DNA from: Chitinophaga sancti
Lineage (GTDB): Bacteria; Bacteroidota; Bacteroidia; Chitinophagales; Chitinophagaceae
NCBI RefSeq assembly: GCF_034087045.1
Contig: NZ_CP139247.1
Span: 620,001-684,000 of the forward strand
DNA: 64,000 nt
Direction of reading: 5' to 3'
Of this stretch, positions 27,133-35,856 are shown one piece after another; position 1 is the first letter of the stretch; each line of letters opens with the position of its first letter. The position numbers and the translations under genes were made by a program. The notes under the pieces were generated by a model. It did no database searches and was not told the origin of the DNA. It saw only the letters and a program-made list of their open reading frames with translations.

Positions 27133-28797
27133 TTAACTCAGATATTTTCCCACAATCGGCACCCTTCTACCTACTCCAAATGCCTTCGACGACACCCTGA
27201 TAATAGGACAGAACTGGTTCCTCTTATACTCATTATTATTCACCATTTTAAGCGTACGCGCTACCAGCGCTGCATCGAAACCCTGTGCGATGATCTCTTT
27301 AGGCCCTTGTCTGCGCTCTATGTATTGATAGAGTATTTTGTCCAATACGGCATAATCCGGCAAACTATCACTATCCTTCTGGTTTGGACGCAACTCTGCT
27401 GAAGGGGCTTTGTCAATAATATTCTGAGGGATGATCTCGCCATTCCTGTTGATGTACCTGGCCAGTGCATACACCTGCATTTTGTATACATCACCCAATA
27501 CAGACAGCCCACCGGCCATATCACCATACAGGGTGCCATAACCTGTGGATAACTCACTCTTATTTGAAGTGTTCAACAGGATATAACCGAATTTATTCGA
27601 CAATCCCATCAGGAGATTTCCACGAATACGGGATTGCGTATTCTCTTCCGCTACATTGAATGGCAGCCCCTGGAAATAAGGGTTCAGGGTTTGCAGGAAG
27701 GTTTCGTAAATATCATTGATGCGAATGATGTCGTATGGGTTATCTAAATTCTTAGATAAAGCCACAGCATCATCAACTGAATGCTCTGTGGAATAAGGAG
27801 ACGGCATCAGGATTGCACGTACATTTTCCTTACCTAATGCCTCTACTGCCAGGGCCAGTACCACTGCGCTGTCAATACCACCGGAAGAACCCAGGATGGC
27901 CTTTTTAAAGCCCATCTTCCGGAAGTAATCTTTGATACCCAGTAAAATCGCTTCATAAATGCGATCTATGTTGTGTTCAAACAACAACTCCGTTACAGGC
28001 ACATATGGTTTTACGGGATGAGCAGTCGTAGCCAGCTGCAAAGGTTCCAGCTCCAAACCGTCGATGGCCTCTGTGAAGTAAGGGAATTCCTTCGCGATAT
28101 TTCCCTGTGCATCGAAGATGAGAGATCCACCATCGAATACAATCTCGGTCTGAGAGCCTACGGTGTTACAGTAGAACATGGGCAGTTTGTACTTGCGTAC
28201 ATTGGCGCGGATGATCTCTTTGCGATCTTCGTCATGATCGTAGTCAAACGGAGATGCGGAGAGGTTGATCATCACATCCGGCTGTTGCTCCATGAGCTGA
28301 TCCATAGGACAGATACGGTAGAGTGGGTTGTTGCCCAGGTTCCAGATATCTTCGCAAATGGTGACAGCGAGTTTCTTTCCTTTGAACGGAATCACGTTCC
28401 ATGAGAAAGATGGCTCGAAATAACGGTATTCGTCGAATACGTCGTAGGTGGGCAGCAAGGTCTTATGAATGATCTGTTTTACCTGACCTTCGTACAGGAA
28501 CCAGGCGGCGTTGAAGAGGTCTTTGCCCTCTGGTGAAGGGTTACGGCAGGGGCCACCTACCAGTACGGCTATATGTTGAGTATGCGCTTTGATGGTGTCA
28601 ATAGCAGCATAGCATTGTTGAATAAAGTCTTCGAATTCCAGAAAATCTCTGGGTGGGTAGCCACTGACACAGAGTTCAGAGAAGACTACGAGGTCTGCGC
28701 CCTGCGCTTCAGCTGTCTTGATCCCATTCAGTATCTGCTGGGTATTCCATTCGAAATTGCCTATGTGATAGTTTTGTTGAGCCAGAATAATTTTCAT
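27133..28797 (-). CDS. nadE: Glutamine-dependent NAD+ synthase
   Basis: Two-domain enzyme (554 aa). The N-terminal nitrilase-type glutaminase has the catalytic Glu (FSELCVSGYPPRDF), Lys (HKTLLPTYDVFDE) and Cys (TICEDIWN). The C-terminal ATP-pyrophosphatase domain has the SGGxDS loop LGSSGGIDSAVVLALAVEALG (near residue 315). It makes NAD+ from nicotinic acid adenine dinucleotide. The start is placed at the ATG giving MKIILAQQNYHIGNFEWN; a longer frame from 28860 is not family-like. The gene is near gldB, an association I recall from Flavobacterium. Confidence 0.96.
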   Translation of the reverse strand: MKIILAQQNYHIGNFEWNTQQILNGIKTAEAQGADLVVFSELCVSGYPPRDFLEFEDFIQQCYAAIDTIKAHTQHIAVLVGGPCRNPSPEGKDLFNAAWFLYEGQVKQIIHKTLLPTYDVFDEYRYFEPSFSWNVIPFKGKKLAVTICEDIWNLGNNPLYRICPMDQLMEQQPDVMINLSASPFDYDHDEDRKEIIRANVRKYKLPMFYCNTVGSQTEIVFDGGSLIFDAQGNIAKEFPYFTEAIDGLELEPLQLATTAHPVKPYVPVTELLFEHNIDRIYEAILLGIKDYFRKMGFKKAILGSSGGIDSAVVLALAVEALGKENVRAILMPSPYSTEHSVDDAVALSKNLDNPYDIIRINDIYETFLQTLNPYFQGLPFNVAEENTQSRIRGNLLMGLSNKFGYILLNTSNKSELSTGYGTLYGDMAGGLSVLGDVYKMQVYALARYINRNGEIIPQNIIDKAPSAELRPNQKDSDSLPDYAVLDKILYQYIERRQGPKEIIAQGFDAALVARTLKMVNNNEYKRNQFCPIIRVSSKAFGVGRRVPIVGKYLS

Positions 28798-28841
28798 CTG
28801 TAATAGCGTTGGACTGACACAAATTTCCTGAATTTTATAAC

Positions 28842-28882
28842 AAAAACGAGCGTGTATCAAAAGAAAGATACACGCTCGTTTA
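28842..28882 (-). terminator. Terminator after the outer-membrane barrel gene
   Basis: AACGAGCGTGTATC / GATACACGCTCGTT stem with 8-nt loop; the minus strand continues into a T-run. It also sits upstream of nadE, separating the two transcripts. Confidence 0.9.
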
Positions 28883-28981
28883 ATTCGGATACCTGATAAA
28901 GCCCGTTACTATGCATGGGCTGATCAGGAGTTCAATTTATTTATGATATAGTGCGAATGGCCTGCGGCCAGCCTATCACCG

Positions 28982-29665
28982 CTAAAAGAATAATCCTAAT
29001 TTCAACGCAATACTATTCATATTCACCTTCCCGTCATTCCACTTTGCATTTCTCGTCACATCAATAAACCCATTCCTGTAATCCAATCCTACCAACCCGG
29101 TCAGATTCTCTCCCAGCGGGTATTCTACACCAGCACCTACCAGTAAACCTATGTTCACTGGCTGTAAGTCTCTCAGTACATTCACTTTGTCATACGTCTG
29201 GGTCAGACTCACTACATCTGCACGACCTCTTACCGGAAAACTCACATAAGTACCGAACTGACCAAAGATATTCATCCCCGGTGCTGTTTCCGCCTTGAGT
29301 TTCAGCGCCAAAGGCACTTCTACATAAGTGGCTTTGATATTATATTCAGCAGGGTTCGCCTTATAATCATCCAATCCTTTTCCCGCATCATATTTCAGTT
29401 TGCTGCCCGCAGTGGTAATCTGTAAACCGGTAGCAAAGGCATAATGCCCTGCCTCGTCCAACAGAAAATCGGCCATCACACCGAAACTTATCCCTAACCG
29501 ACCAGCATTTCTATCTACGCCTGATTCCTGTGGAACCAGCAGTGATACGGTTGGATCCAGCCGAAATCCCAGCCTTACCCGGTGCTCCCTTATAGAATAA
29601 TTACGTTGAGCATTGCTTATCAATGCTATATTTAATAGGAGGATCACCAAAAATGCCTTTCTCAT
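28982..29665 (-). CDS. Outer-membrane beta-barrel protein, PorT-like
   Basis: A 227-aa protein with a signal peptide (residues 1-19, ALISNAQ) and alternating amphipathic strands ending in a C-terminal Phe-Phe, as typical for outer-membrane barrels (LGLFF). The sequence resembles the PorT/OmpW-like eight-stranded family widely present in Bacteroidota. It is divergent from gldB (29734). A specific role, including in type IX secretion, cannot be read from sequence. Confidence 0.75.
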   Translation of the reverse strand: MRKAFLVILLLNIALISNAQRNYSIREHRVRLGFRLDPTVSLLVPQESGVDRNAGRLGISFGVMADFLLDEAGHYAFATGLQITTAGSKLKYDAGKGLDDYKANPAEYNIKATYVEVPLALKLKAETAPGMNIFGQFGTYVSFPVRGRADVVSLTQTYDKVNVLRDLQPVNIGLLVGAGVEYPLGENLTGLVGLDYRNGFIDVTRNAKWNDGKVNMNSIALKLGLFF

Positions 29666-29733
29666 GATAATTTTATCTTTTTTTTAATACAATGTATATA
29701 ATATTTTTACCGCTCAGTAGTTTAAGTAGAAGT

Positions 29734-30783
29734 ATGCAAAATAAGACTAATAAATTAACCGGTATTTGTCAGCAGATAATCTCCTATGTTCTCTTATTGC
29801 TCTGCCTGACAGCATGTACACATAAAAACGTGCCAGATGTAAGTAAAATTGCCATCAGTGTACATATTGACCGTTTTGATCAGGCGCTGGACAAGTTAGA
29901 TACAACAAATGTCACATCTTCCTTACAGCAACTGGAGCAAAAATATCCTATATTTTTGCCCAGTTATATAGAGCATATCATGAATTTCGGTCCTTATTCC
30001 GATACCGGCAGACTAGTGTTATTGCAGACCAAAATGCTGGTGGGTAATAAGGATTTCCGTCTTTTGCAGGATTCTATTAATGCCCATTTCCCTGATGTAA
30101 AGAAAATTGAAGACGAACTGGCGCAGAGCTTTAAGTTCATCAAATATTACTTCCCCAATTTCCAGCCACCAACCAAAGTGGTGACTTTCAGCTCTATGAT
30201 CAGCAATTATGGTGCGGTCACCGTCGATTCTACTTTAGGTATCGGACTGGATATGTACCTGGGAGCAAATTTTCCTGTTTATGGTTTACTGCCGGATTAT
30301 CCGGGATATATGGTGAGGAAGTTTTCACAGGAGTACATAGTGCCTAACTGTATCCAGGTGCTGGCACAGCAATTATATCCGGGTGGTCAGCCGGGCGATA
30401 AACTGGTGATTCAGTTGGTGAATGCCGGCAAACAGCAATACTTCACAGAACAGGTGCTGCCTTACACTGACGATAGTTTAAGACTGGGTTATACTGGTGA
30501 ACAGGTAAAATGGTGCCTGGACAATGAACAGATGATCTGGCAGTATTTTGTACAGCAGGATCTCCTGTATAAATCTGACTGGCAGAATAATATGCATTTC
30601 ATGAACGACGGCCCTTCTACCCAGGGTATGCCGGAAGGCTCTCCTGGCAGGATCGGTGCTTTTGTAGGATGGAGAATAGTGCAGGCATATATGAAAGCGC
30701 ATCCAAACGTAACATTACAACAACTGATGGATAATAAAGATGCTATGGGCATCTTCCAGCAATCCAAATACAGACCTAAGTAA
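29734..30783 (+). CDS. gldB: Gliding motility lipoprotein GldB-like
   Basis: A lipoprotein of 349 aa with lipobox LTAC (VLLLLCLTACTHKN). After a short linker comes the GldB-typical IAISVHIDRFDQALDKLD stretch, then a helical/peptidase-like fold with FLPSYIEHIMNFGPYSDTG. It contains the segment GLDMYLGANFPVYGLLPDYPGYMVRKFSQEYIV near residue 185 that fits DUF2268-type families. In Flavobacterium johnsoniae, GldB is needed for gliding and type IX secretion. The start is set at the ATG with a charged n-region (MQNKTNK) rather than the ATG at 29692, which gives a poor signal peptide. nadE is the neighbour gene but one. Confidence 0.82.
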   Translation: MQNKTNKLTGICQQIISYVLLLLCLTACTHKNVPDVSKIAISVHIDRFDQALDKLDTTNVTSSLQQLEQKYPIFLPSYIEHIMNFGPYSDTGRLVLLQTKMLVGNKDFRLLQDSINAHFPDVKKIEDELAQSFKFIKYYFPNFQPPTKVVTFSSMISNYGAVTVDSTLGIGLDMYLGANFPVYGLLPDYPGYMVRKFSQEYIVPNCIQVLAQQLYPGGQPGDKLVIQLVNAGKQQYFTEQVLPYTDDSLRLGYTGEQVKWCLDNEQMIWQYFVQQDLLYKSDWQNNMHFMNDGPSTQGMPEGSPGRIGAFVGWRIVQAYMKAHPNVTLQQLMDNKDAMGIFQQSKYRPK

Positions 30784-31225
30784 AAACATGCATGGAAGTG
30801 GGAATTCCTCAACGGGGAATGAAAACCATTTTCAGGAAAAAAAATAGCGGTGGTGCTGAAAAATCAGCGTCCACCGCATTGCTAGCTCAACGTAAAAAAT
30901 AGATACCGGATTGGGAAGAGTCCAGCCTTCCGGCTAAAAACTACTATGTATTGGAAAAAAATGAATTCCTTTTCACCCAATACCGATGCTATTCCATTGA
31001 TAAAAAAAGAGGGCTGAAATAAAAATTTCAGCGCCTGTAGCATACCAGTTTAACCCCAAAAATGCTTTGCTGATTCCCTTTTTTATAATGTGTTTGTGTG
31101 TTTGCTGTTTGTTTGTGATACAAATATAAGTTGAATTATTTAAAAAAGTACATTATAATATACATATCACAATACAACCTGTATTGTTGAGTTGATTATA
31201 GTAAACTTAGTTTGTTAATTGCACC
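30784..31225. other. AT-rich intergenic region with two strong hairpins
   Basis: 442 bp without a gene between gldB and the XRE regulator. A perfect composite hairpin GCGGTGG-t-GCTGA-AAAA-TCAGC-gt-CCACCGC lies at 30847-30877. A second, GCTGAAAT-AAAA-ATTTCAGC, lies at 31013-31032. The stretch from about 31080 is very T/A-rich and should hold the regulator promoter. Neither hairpin has a classical T-run, so an RNA element is possible. Confidence 0.5.
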
Positions 31226-31522
31226 ATGGCTAAAGAAAAGAAAGAACCCAAAAAGAAGGCGGTTCTGGGTCATTTTGATCACGACATTTTCCTCGAAGAA
31301 TTAGGAAAACGCATAAAATTTTTAAGAAAAGACAAAGGATTTAGGTCTTACGAGACCTTTGCCTATGATATTGACATCTCCCGTGTTGGAATGTCAAGGT
31401 ACGAATCCGGCAAGTTTGATGATATCCGCCTCAGTACATTGCTCAAGATAATTGATGGTCTTGAAATGACACCGCAGGAATTCTTTGCGGAAGGTTTTAC
31501 CGTGACGAAGACGCAGGAGTAA
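31226..31522 (+). CDS. XRE-family helix-turn-helix regulator
   Basis: A 98-aa protein with a basic N-terminal tail (MAKEKKEPKKKA) and a lambda-repressor-type HTH at residues ~28-90: LGKRIKFLRKDKGFRSYETFAYDIDISRVGMSRYESGK followed by LSTLLKIIDGLEMTPQEFF. It is likely a sequence-specific DNA-binding regulator. Its target is unknown; the AT-rich upstream region may contain an autoregulatory site. Its 3' end overlaps the converging sugar-dehydrogenase gene by 26 bp. The start is an ATG. Confidence 0.88.
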   Translation: MAKEKKEPKKKAVLGHFDHDIFLEELGKRIKFLRKDKGFRSYETFAYDIDISRVGMSRYESGKFDDIRLSTLLKIIDGLEMTPQEFFAEGFTVTKTQE

Positions 31523-33257
31523 CCCGTTCCTTCTTTACCATATCAGCAGTGACCGTTATCTCTTCATTGTTGAACCGATCCTTGATATATGCCACGATCG
31601 ATGCCACTGACTGATCATCCAGAAAAGCGCCATGCGCAGGCATCACCCCATCAAAGGTTTTCCCATTCACCGTGATCTTTCCTTTTAATCCATTCAGTAC
31701 GATATTAATCAATTGTTTTTTATCACCAGCCAGGTATTGCGAACCGGCCAATGGTGGGTACCGGTTATTATCGCCTTTCCCATCCCGCTGATGGCAGGTA
31801 GCGCAATACGAATTGTACAACATTCTGCCATGCATTTCATTGCCTTTACCCACCATATCCAGTACAGGATCTGGTGCCTTTATATAAGTACGTGATTTTC
31901 GGGTTTCCATCGTACTGAGTTGAGCAGCGTTGAATGATTGTTTATTCCCGGTATACATCACTCTCCATATCTTTCCTCTGTTGGATTCTGCTATGTACAG
32001 CGAACCATCCGGGCCGGTAGCGAGGCCCATGGGGCGATAGCGGGCATCGCTGGTATTGAATACGGTGTCTGTGCCTGTAAATCCATCGGCAAATACTTCC
32101 CATTTACCTGTAGGAGCACCTTTTTCAAAAGGAACAAAGCATACGATGTAACCTGCTTGTGGATATGGAGCTCTGTCTGTAGAGCCATGGAAAGCCACGA
32201 AGCACCCGTTTTTGTACCTCTCCGGAAACTGATCGCCTTCGTAGAATAAAAGGTCCATTGGCGCCCAGTGACCGGGAAAACCAAAGATGGGGATAGCAAA
32301 GCTATCTGCTCTTGCTGTGATCTTTCCATCCCCTCCATAGCCGGGAGCCAGCATGTTTTTGCCCTGCATGTGATCGAAGTAGGCATAAGGCCAGCCGAAA
32401 TTGGAATGAGGGGTTACTTTCAATAAAGGTTCCGAGGGCAATACTGCTGCCTGCCAGGCAGAGAAGATACCGGGATAACGGTTATGAAAGTTGTCCATGC
32501 CATTCATCGCTACATAAAGGGTATTGTCAAAAGGGCTCCAGGCAAGTCCTAAAGCACTACGAATACCAGTGGCATATAGTTCCCCATCGTCTTGTGTCTG
32601 CCCTGTTTTATTGGCATCGAAACGCCAGATGCCACCATGTCTTTGCAGGTCTGGTGCAGGATCTAATCCTTTGCCGCCCGGCATACCACCGGGACCTGCG
32701 GTATTGATATCCTGAGCAGCATCGGTAGGTGCTCCGAAAGGAACATACATATGGCCATCATGATCAAAGACCAGTGGCTTGGCGCTGTGCCAGTGTTTGA
32801 AGAGCGCGGTATCCGTATCGGTGATGATGGTATCGGTTTTGCCTTCGGGAATGAGTTGGCCGGGAGTCAGCTTTGTACGCAATACATATTTCACTGTCGA
32901 GAAATACAGGTAACCGTTATAGACAGACATGCCTGCAGGCAATCCTCCTTCATCCTGGTAATCACCAAAGTAAGCTACTACATCCGCTTTCCCATCTCCA
33001 TTCTTATCACGCAATGCCACTGTGCCACCTCGACCTTCCAGCTGTTCATTGTAAGCGAGTTTCACATATATATCCCCATTGTCATTCACAGCCAGGTGAC
33101 GGGCAGGACCTATGCCCTGTGTAACTGTAACGGCAGCAAAACTATCTGGTAAAAAGAGCCCTCCATTATCCGGGTCAGGCGTAGGCAAGGTAGTACGTAC
33201 TATAGATTTCTTACACTGGGTAAGCACCAGCAATAGCAGGAGAAGGGAACGAGACAT
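31497..33257 (-). CDS. Lipoprotein PQQ-type sugar dehydrogenase with cytochrome c domain
   Basis: A 586-aa lipoprotein (lipobox VLTQC). Residues ~30-400 resemble the soluble glucose/sorbosone dehydrogenase beta-propeller, with WRFDANKTGQTQDDGELYATGIRSALGLAWSP, PHSNFGWPYAYFDH and GPDGSLYIAESNRGKIWRV. Residues ~480-565 form a cytochrome c with haem motif CATCHQRDGKGD and axial Met in GVMPAHGAF. It would oxidise a sugar or aldehyde at the membrane surface and pass electrons to the haem. The start is the ATG after MFAQVYQNHDI. It converges on and overlaps the XRE gene by 26 bp. PQQ dependence is inferred from the family. Confidence 0.88.
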   Translation of the reverse strand: MSRSLLLLLLVLTQCKKSIVRTTLPTPDPDNGGLFLPDSFAAVTVTQGIGPARHLAVNDNGDIYVKLAYNEQLEGRGGTVALRDKNGDGKADVVAYFGDYQDEGGLPAGMSVYNGYLYFSTVKYVLRTKLTPGQLIPEGKTDTIITDTDTALFKHWHSAKPLVFDHDGHMYVPFGAPTDAAQDINTAGPGGMPGGKGLDPAPDLQRHGGIWRFDANKTGQTQDDGELYATGIRSALGLAWSPFDNTLYVAMNGMDNFHNRYPGIFSAWQAAVLPSEPLLKVTPHSNFGWPYAYFDHMQGKNMLAPGYGGDGKITARADSFAIPIFGFPGHWAPMDLLFYEGDQFPERYKNGCFVAFHGSTDRAPYPQAGYIVCFVPFEKGAPTGKWEVFADGFTGTDTVFNTSDARYRPMGLATGPDGSLYIAESNRGKIWRVMYTGNKQSFNAAQLSTMETRKSRTYIKAPDPVLDMVGKGNEMHGRMLYNSYCATCHQRDGKGDNNRYPPLAGSQYLAGDKKQLINIVLNGLKGKITVNGKTFDGVMPAHGAFLDDQSVASIVAYIKDRFNNEEITVTADMVKKERVTPASSSR

Positions 33258-33287
33258 GATATCGTGATTTTGGTAGACCTGTGCGAA

Positions 33288-33323
33288 CAAAAAAAAATAT
33301 CATGGCAACAGCTTGCCATGATC
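33288..33323 (-). terminator. Terminator after apaG
   Basis: Perfect ATCATGGCAA / TTGCCATGAT stem with a 4-nt loop; on the minus strand it is followed by a run of T. It ends apaG before the sugar-dehydrogenase gene. Confidence 0.92.
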
Positions 33324-33348
33324 AATAAGACCTGTGTTAATCAGTAAA

Positions 33349-33735
33349 TCAATTTAGCTTAAAGGGCACAATCATTTGAAACTCCGGGATTTTAACCTCG
33401 AACAGCTTCTTGTTGAGTTGATTCTCCATCTGGTAGGTACCATACATCTTACCGATCTCTGTACGCAGGTTAGAACCTGATACGTACTGATAGCTTTCGG
33501 TAGGAGCTAGTAGTGGCTGTACACCTACTACGCCTTCTCCTTCTACTTCGCGATGCGTACCGTTGGAGTCAATGATGTACCAATGACGGCGCAATAACTT
33601 TATGGGAAAGGTATTATTGTTTTCAATAGTGATACGGTAGGCGAACATAAACTCACTCCCAATCGGATTTGAATAATCCGGTTGATAAAATGTCTCCACG
33701 CTGATGGTGATTCCGTCTGTTACTTTTTTTACCAT
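33349..33735 (-). CDS. apaG: ApaG domain protein
   Basis: A 128-aa ApaG. A single FnIII-like beta-sandwich domain, with RITIENNNTFPIKLLRRHWYIIDSNG, GxGxxG loop VEGEGVVGVQP, and SGSNLRTEIGKMYGTYQMENQLN, all characteristic. ApaG proteins affect cobalt resistance and magnesium efflux in enteric bacteria; in Bacteroidota the role is not established. Stand-alone gene with its own terminator. Confidence 0.94.
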   Translation of the reverse strand: MVKKVTDGITISVETFYQPDYSNPIGSEFMFAYRITIENNNTFPIKLLRRHWYIIDSNGTHREVEGEGVVGVQPLLAPTESYQYVSGSNLRTEIGKMYGTYQMENQLNKKLFEVKIPEFQMIVPFKLN

Positions 33736-33854
33736 AGAACACCTCCGTTTGACGTAAAAATAAGCAAAATAAATCCAGTGTTATCAAAAAATATAAACTG
33801 ATACGGACTTTAACAATTTCTTGTAAATTCAACAAACAGCTGTATTTCAGCTAC

Positions 33855-34181
33855 TTAACTAAACACCACCAGATTCACGATCGCAGTATTCTTCTCTGCG
33901 GCCCGGGCCGCCACCTCAAAACGGTTGGCATAGTACCCTACTTTTTTGCATTCCCAGAGATAATGCCAGAGAAAACGGAGCAACCCCAGCTCCTGATATT
34001 GCATAATGTGGCATACTTCGTGGCGCACCCACCATGGGTGTCGCAAAAATTCCTTGCGGGTTACACCATGGAGATGGATGGTTTTTCCAATCACCATGGC
34101 CATATTCTGGCTATTCATCCGGCGGGCAGCCAGACGAGCTATCCAGGAATCCTCTTTGATATGGCAGACAAGTTTTTCCAT
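33855..34181 (-). CDS. Small HExxH (DUF4157-like) protein
   Basis: A 108-aa cytoplasmic-looking protein with a zinc-peptidase motif: WWVRHEVCHIMQYQELG (HExxH near residue 58), followed by WECKKVGYYANRFEVAARAAE where the Glu could be a third ligand. This arrangement is typical of DUF4157-like metallopeptidase-fold domains. The start is the ATG giving MEKLVCHIKED; the TTG-started longer frame is weak. No signal peptide. Whether it is a protease or only a fold relative is not known. Isolated, facing the same way as its neighbours. Confidence 0.72.
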   Translation of the reverse strand: MEKLVCHIKEDSWIARLAARRMNSQNMAMVIGKTIHLHGVTRKEFLRHPWWVRHEVCHIMQYQELGLLRFLWHYLWECKKVGYYANRFEVAARAAEKNTAIVNLVVFS

Positions 34182-34264
34182 TGCATTATAAAAATACGAA
34201 TCAATTTTATACCACCCTCGCAGGGGCAAAAATCGTGCACAGCCACAGTCTCACCCTTATAAAA

Positions 34265-34299
34265 GCAAAATGCTTTTGCCATGGGCAAAAGCATTTTGT
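34265..34299 (-). terminator. Terminator after the DUF5777 gene
   Basis: AAAATGCTTTTGCC / GGCAAAAGCATTTT stem with 3-nt loop at 34267-34297, just downstream of the operon end. Confidence 0.88.
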
Positions 34300-34321
34300 G
34301 TCCGGAAGTTATATGAATTTT

Positions 34322-35242
34322 TTACAGTGAAAATCTTCTGGATATATTGAATCCCCACCTGAACTGTCCCTGCAACCAGGAGGTAGTGGTTTCAGGTATA
34401 AATTGATTTTCCAGTATAGCAGTTGAGTTGGTGAAATTGATATGGAATACGTGTCCGCCAGTCTCGATTTCCAATCCTACTGAGAGTGGATTGTACAATT
34501 CGCGCCCCCTGTTTTTAAAATAGTCTTTCGTTTCCTGACTGCGGATCGGATAGAAATATTCTACCAGCAATGCCATGCGGTTGGTGAATTTCAGGCGCCC
34601 ACCACCGCCTATTGCAAATACATCATTCTCGTCCATGTACGTCACCCGGTTGCGGTGTACCAATGTTGGCAACAGTGCCAATGACAAGCTACGACTGAAT
34701 TTACGGCCGATGATCACTTGTCCTGTATAAGATACACGGTCACTGAACTTATCAAAATAAGCAGCATCCGATTTTACGGTGCTGGATGTAGCACCACTTG
34801 CTACTGCATTACCAAATAGAGTAACGGTTACGGGTACATGGTCGTCAGTAGTCTGTGTGATCAGCTGGTACTTAGCCAGTCCTTCATACAGTTGTGTAAG
34901 GCCACCAGAGCCTTTGGAGCGGGACAGACCTACCATGAGGCGATCTGTTACACCATATTCAAATGCGATACGGATATCAGAAGAGTTATCCAGCCCGAAA
35001 GCTGTTTTGCCACCACCGAATTCCCCGCCGATGTCACCAAATCGGTGATCTACGCGAAAATCCAGTTCATGTTTTTTGAGGGTTTCAATTGAATTGCCCT
35101 GAATGATACGGGTTGATTTGAATGTCGCAATCACGGGTTCATGCTTCTTAGCGCTATCCTGAAACATATTTGCCAGGTCATCCTGCGCAAAGGTGCTCAG
35201 GCTGTAGCTACAGCCGAGCAATAACAGATATATTTGCTTCAT
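34322..35242 (-). CDS. DUF5777-type outer-membrane barrel protein
   Basis: A 306-aa protein with a signal peptide (residues 1-19, STFAQD) and repeated amphipathic strands throughout, ending in a C-terminal Leu/Phe-rich strand (GFNISRRFSL). The segments FKSTRIIQGNSIETLKKHELDFRVDHRFGDIGG and NSSDIRIAFEYGVTDRLMVGLSRSKGSG match, by my recollection, the DUF5777 family. It is the last gene of a three-gene cluster with a YceI protein (32 bp before) and a small cytochrome-like lipoprotein, and probably sits in the outer membrane. Confidence 0.8.
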   Translation of the reverse strand: MKQIYLLLLGCSYSLSTFAQDDLANMFQDSAKKHEPVIATFKSTRIIQGNSIETLKKHELDFRVDHRFGDIGGEFGGGKTAFGLDNSSDIRIAFEYGVTDRLMVGLSRSKGSGGLTQLYEGLAKYQLITQTTDDHVPVTVTLFGNAVASGATSSTVKSDAAYFDKFSDRVSYTGQVIIGRKFSRSLSLALLPTLVHRNRVTYMDENDVFAIGGGGRLKFTNRMALLVEYFYPIRSQETKDYFKNRGRELYNPLSVGLEIETGGHVFHINFTNSTAILENQFIPETTTSWLQGQFRWGFNISRRFSL

Positions 35243-35274
35243 AGAAGAGTTGTGTTGTTGTTGTTTTAAATGGT

Positions 35275-35823
35275 TCAGGACGCAGGTGAATAGGCTCCTT
35301 TTACAGTCACTTCTATTACTTCTGCAATGTTTTTGACTACGAGCGTAGGTACTTTGATTTTGTGATCTACCAACCTGACATTGAATTTGGCATCGAGGGT
35401 GGGTTTACCGTCTTTGACGATGATGGTGCCTTTTTCGCGATACACTTTATCTACGCCATGCATGTTCATTGTTCCTTCTACAGTTACAGGATAGGTGCCA
35501 TCCTTATGCAGGTCAGGTATTTCGAGAATTTTACCTTTGAATTCTGCGGTTGGATACTTGTCACTCTCGAGATAATTTTCGTTAAAATGCTCTTCCATCA
35601 ATGTCTTTTTAAATTTAAAAGTATTGATGGCGACTTTGAAGTACACAGCGCCTGTTTTTTCATTGATAGCAGATACGGCTTTGTTGGTTACAGCATCAAT
35701 GTCTTCCATGGGTGTAGCGGAAAAGAAAGACAGGGTTGTGTTCTTGCAGGAATAAACATCCTGGCAGCTGGCGCGAAGCTGTAACAAGAGCATGGTTGTC
35801 AACAGCACAATGCAATGTTTCAT
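35275..35823 (-). CDS. YceI family protein
   Basis: A 182-aa exported YceI-like protein: signal peptide (residues ~1-20, LRASCQDVY), then a lipocalin-like beta-barrel with KTLMEEHFNENYLESDKYPTAEFKGKILE and YPVTVEGTMNMHGVDKVYREKGTI, both typical of the family. YceI proteins bind polyisoprenoid or similar hydrophobic molecules. Between the DUF5777 barrel and the cytochrome-like lipoprotein (33 and 32 bp gaps), which suggests shared function in periplasmic electron transfer or quinone handling (inference). Confidence 0.92.
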   Translation of the reverse strand: MKHCIVLLTTMLLLQLRASCQDVYSCKNTTLSFFSATPMEDIDAVTNKAVSAINEKTGAVYFKVAINTFKFKKTLMEEHFNENYLESDKYPTAEFKGKILEIPDLHKDGTYPVTVEGTMNMHGVDKVYREKGTIIVKDGKPTLDAKFNVRLVDHKIKVPTLVVKNIAEVIEVTVKGAYSPAS

Positions 35824-35856
35824 TGTTTTACTTTTTTAGGATTTTTGAATAGTAAC

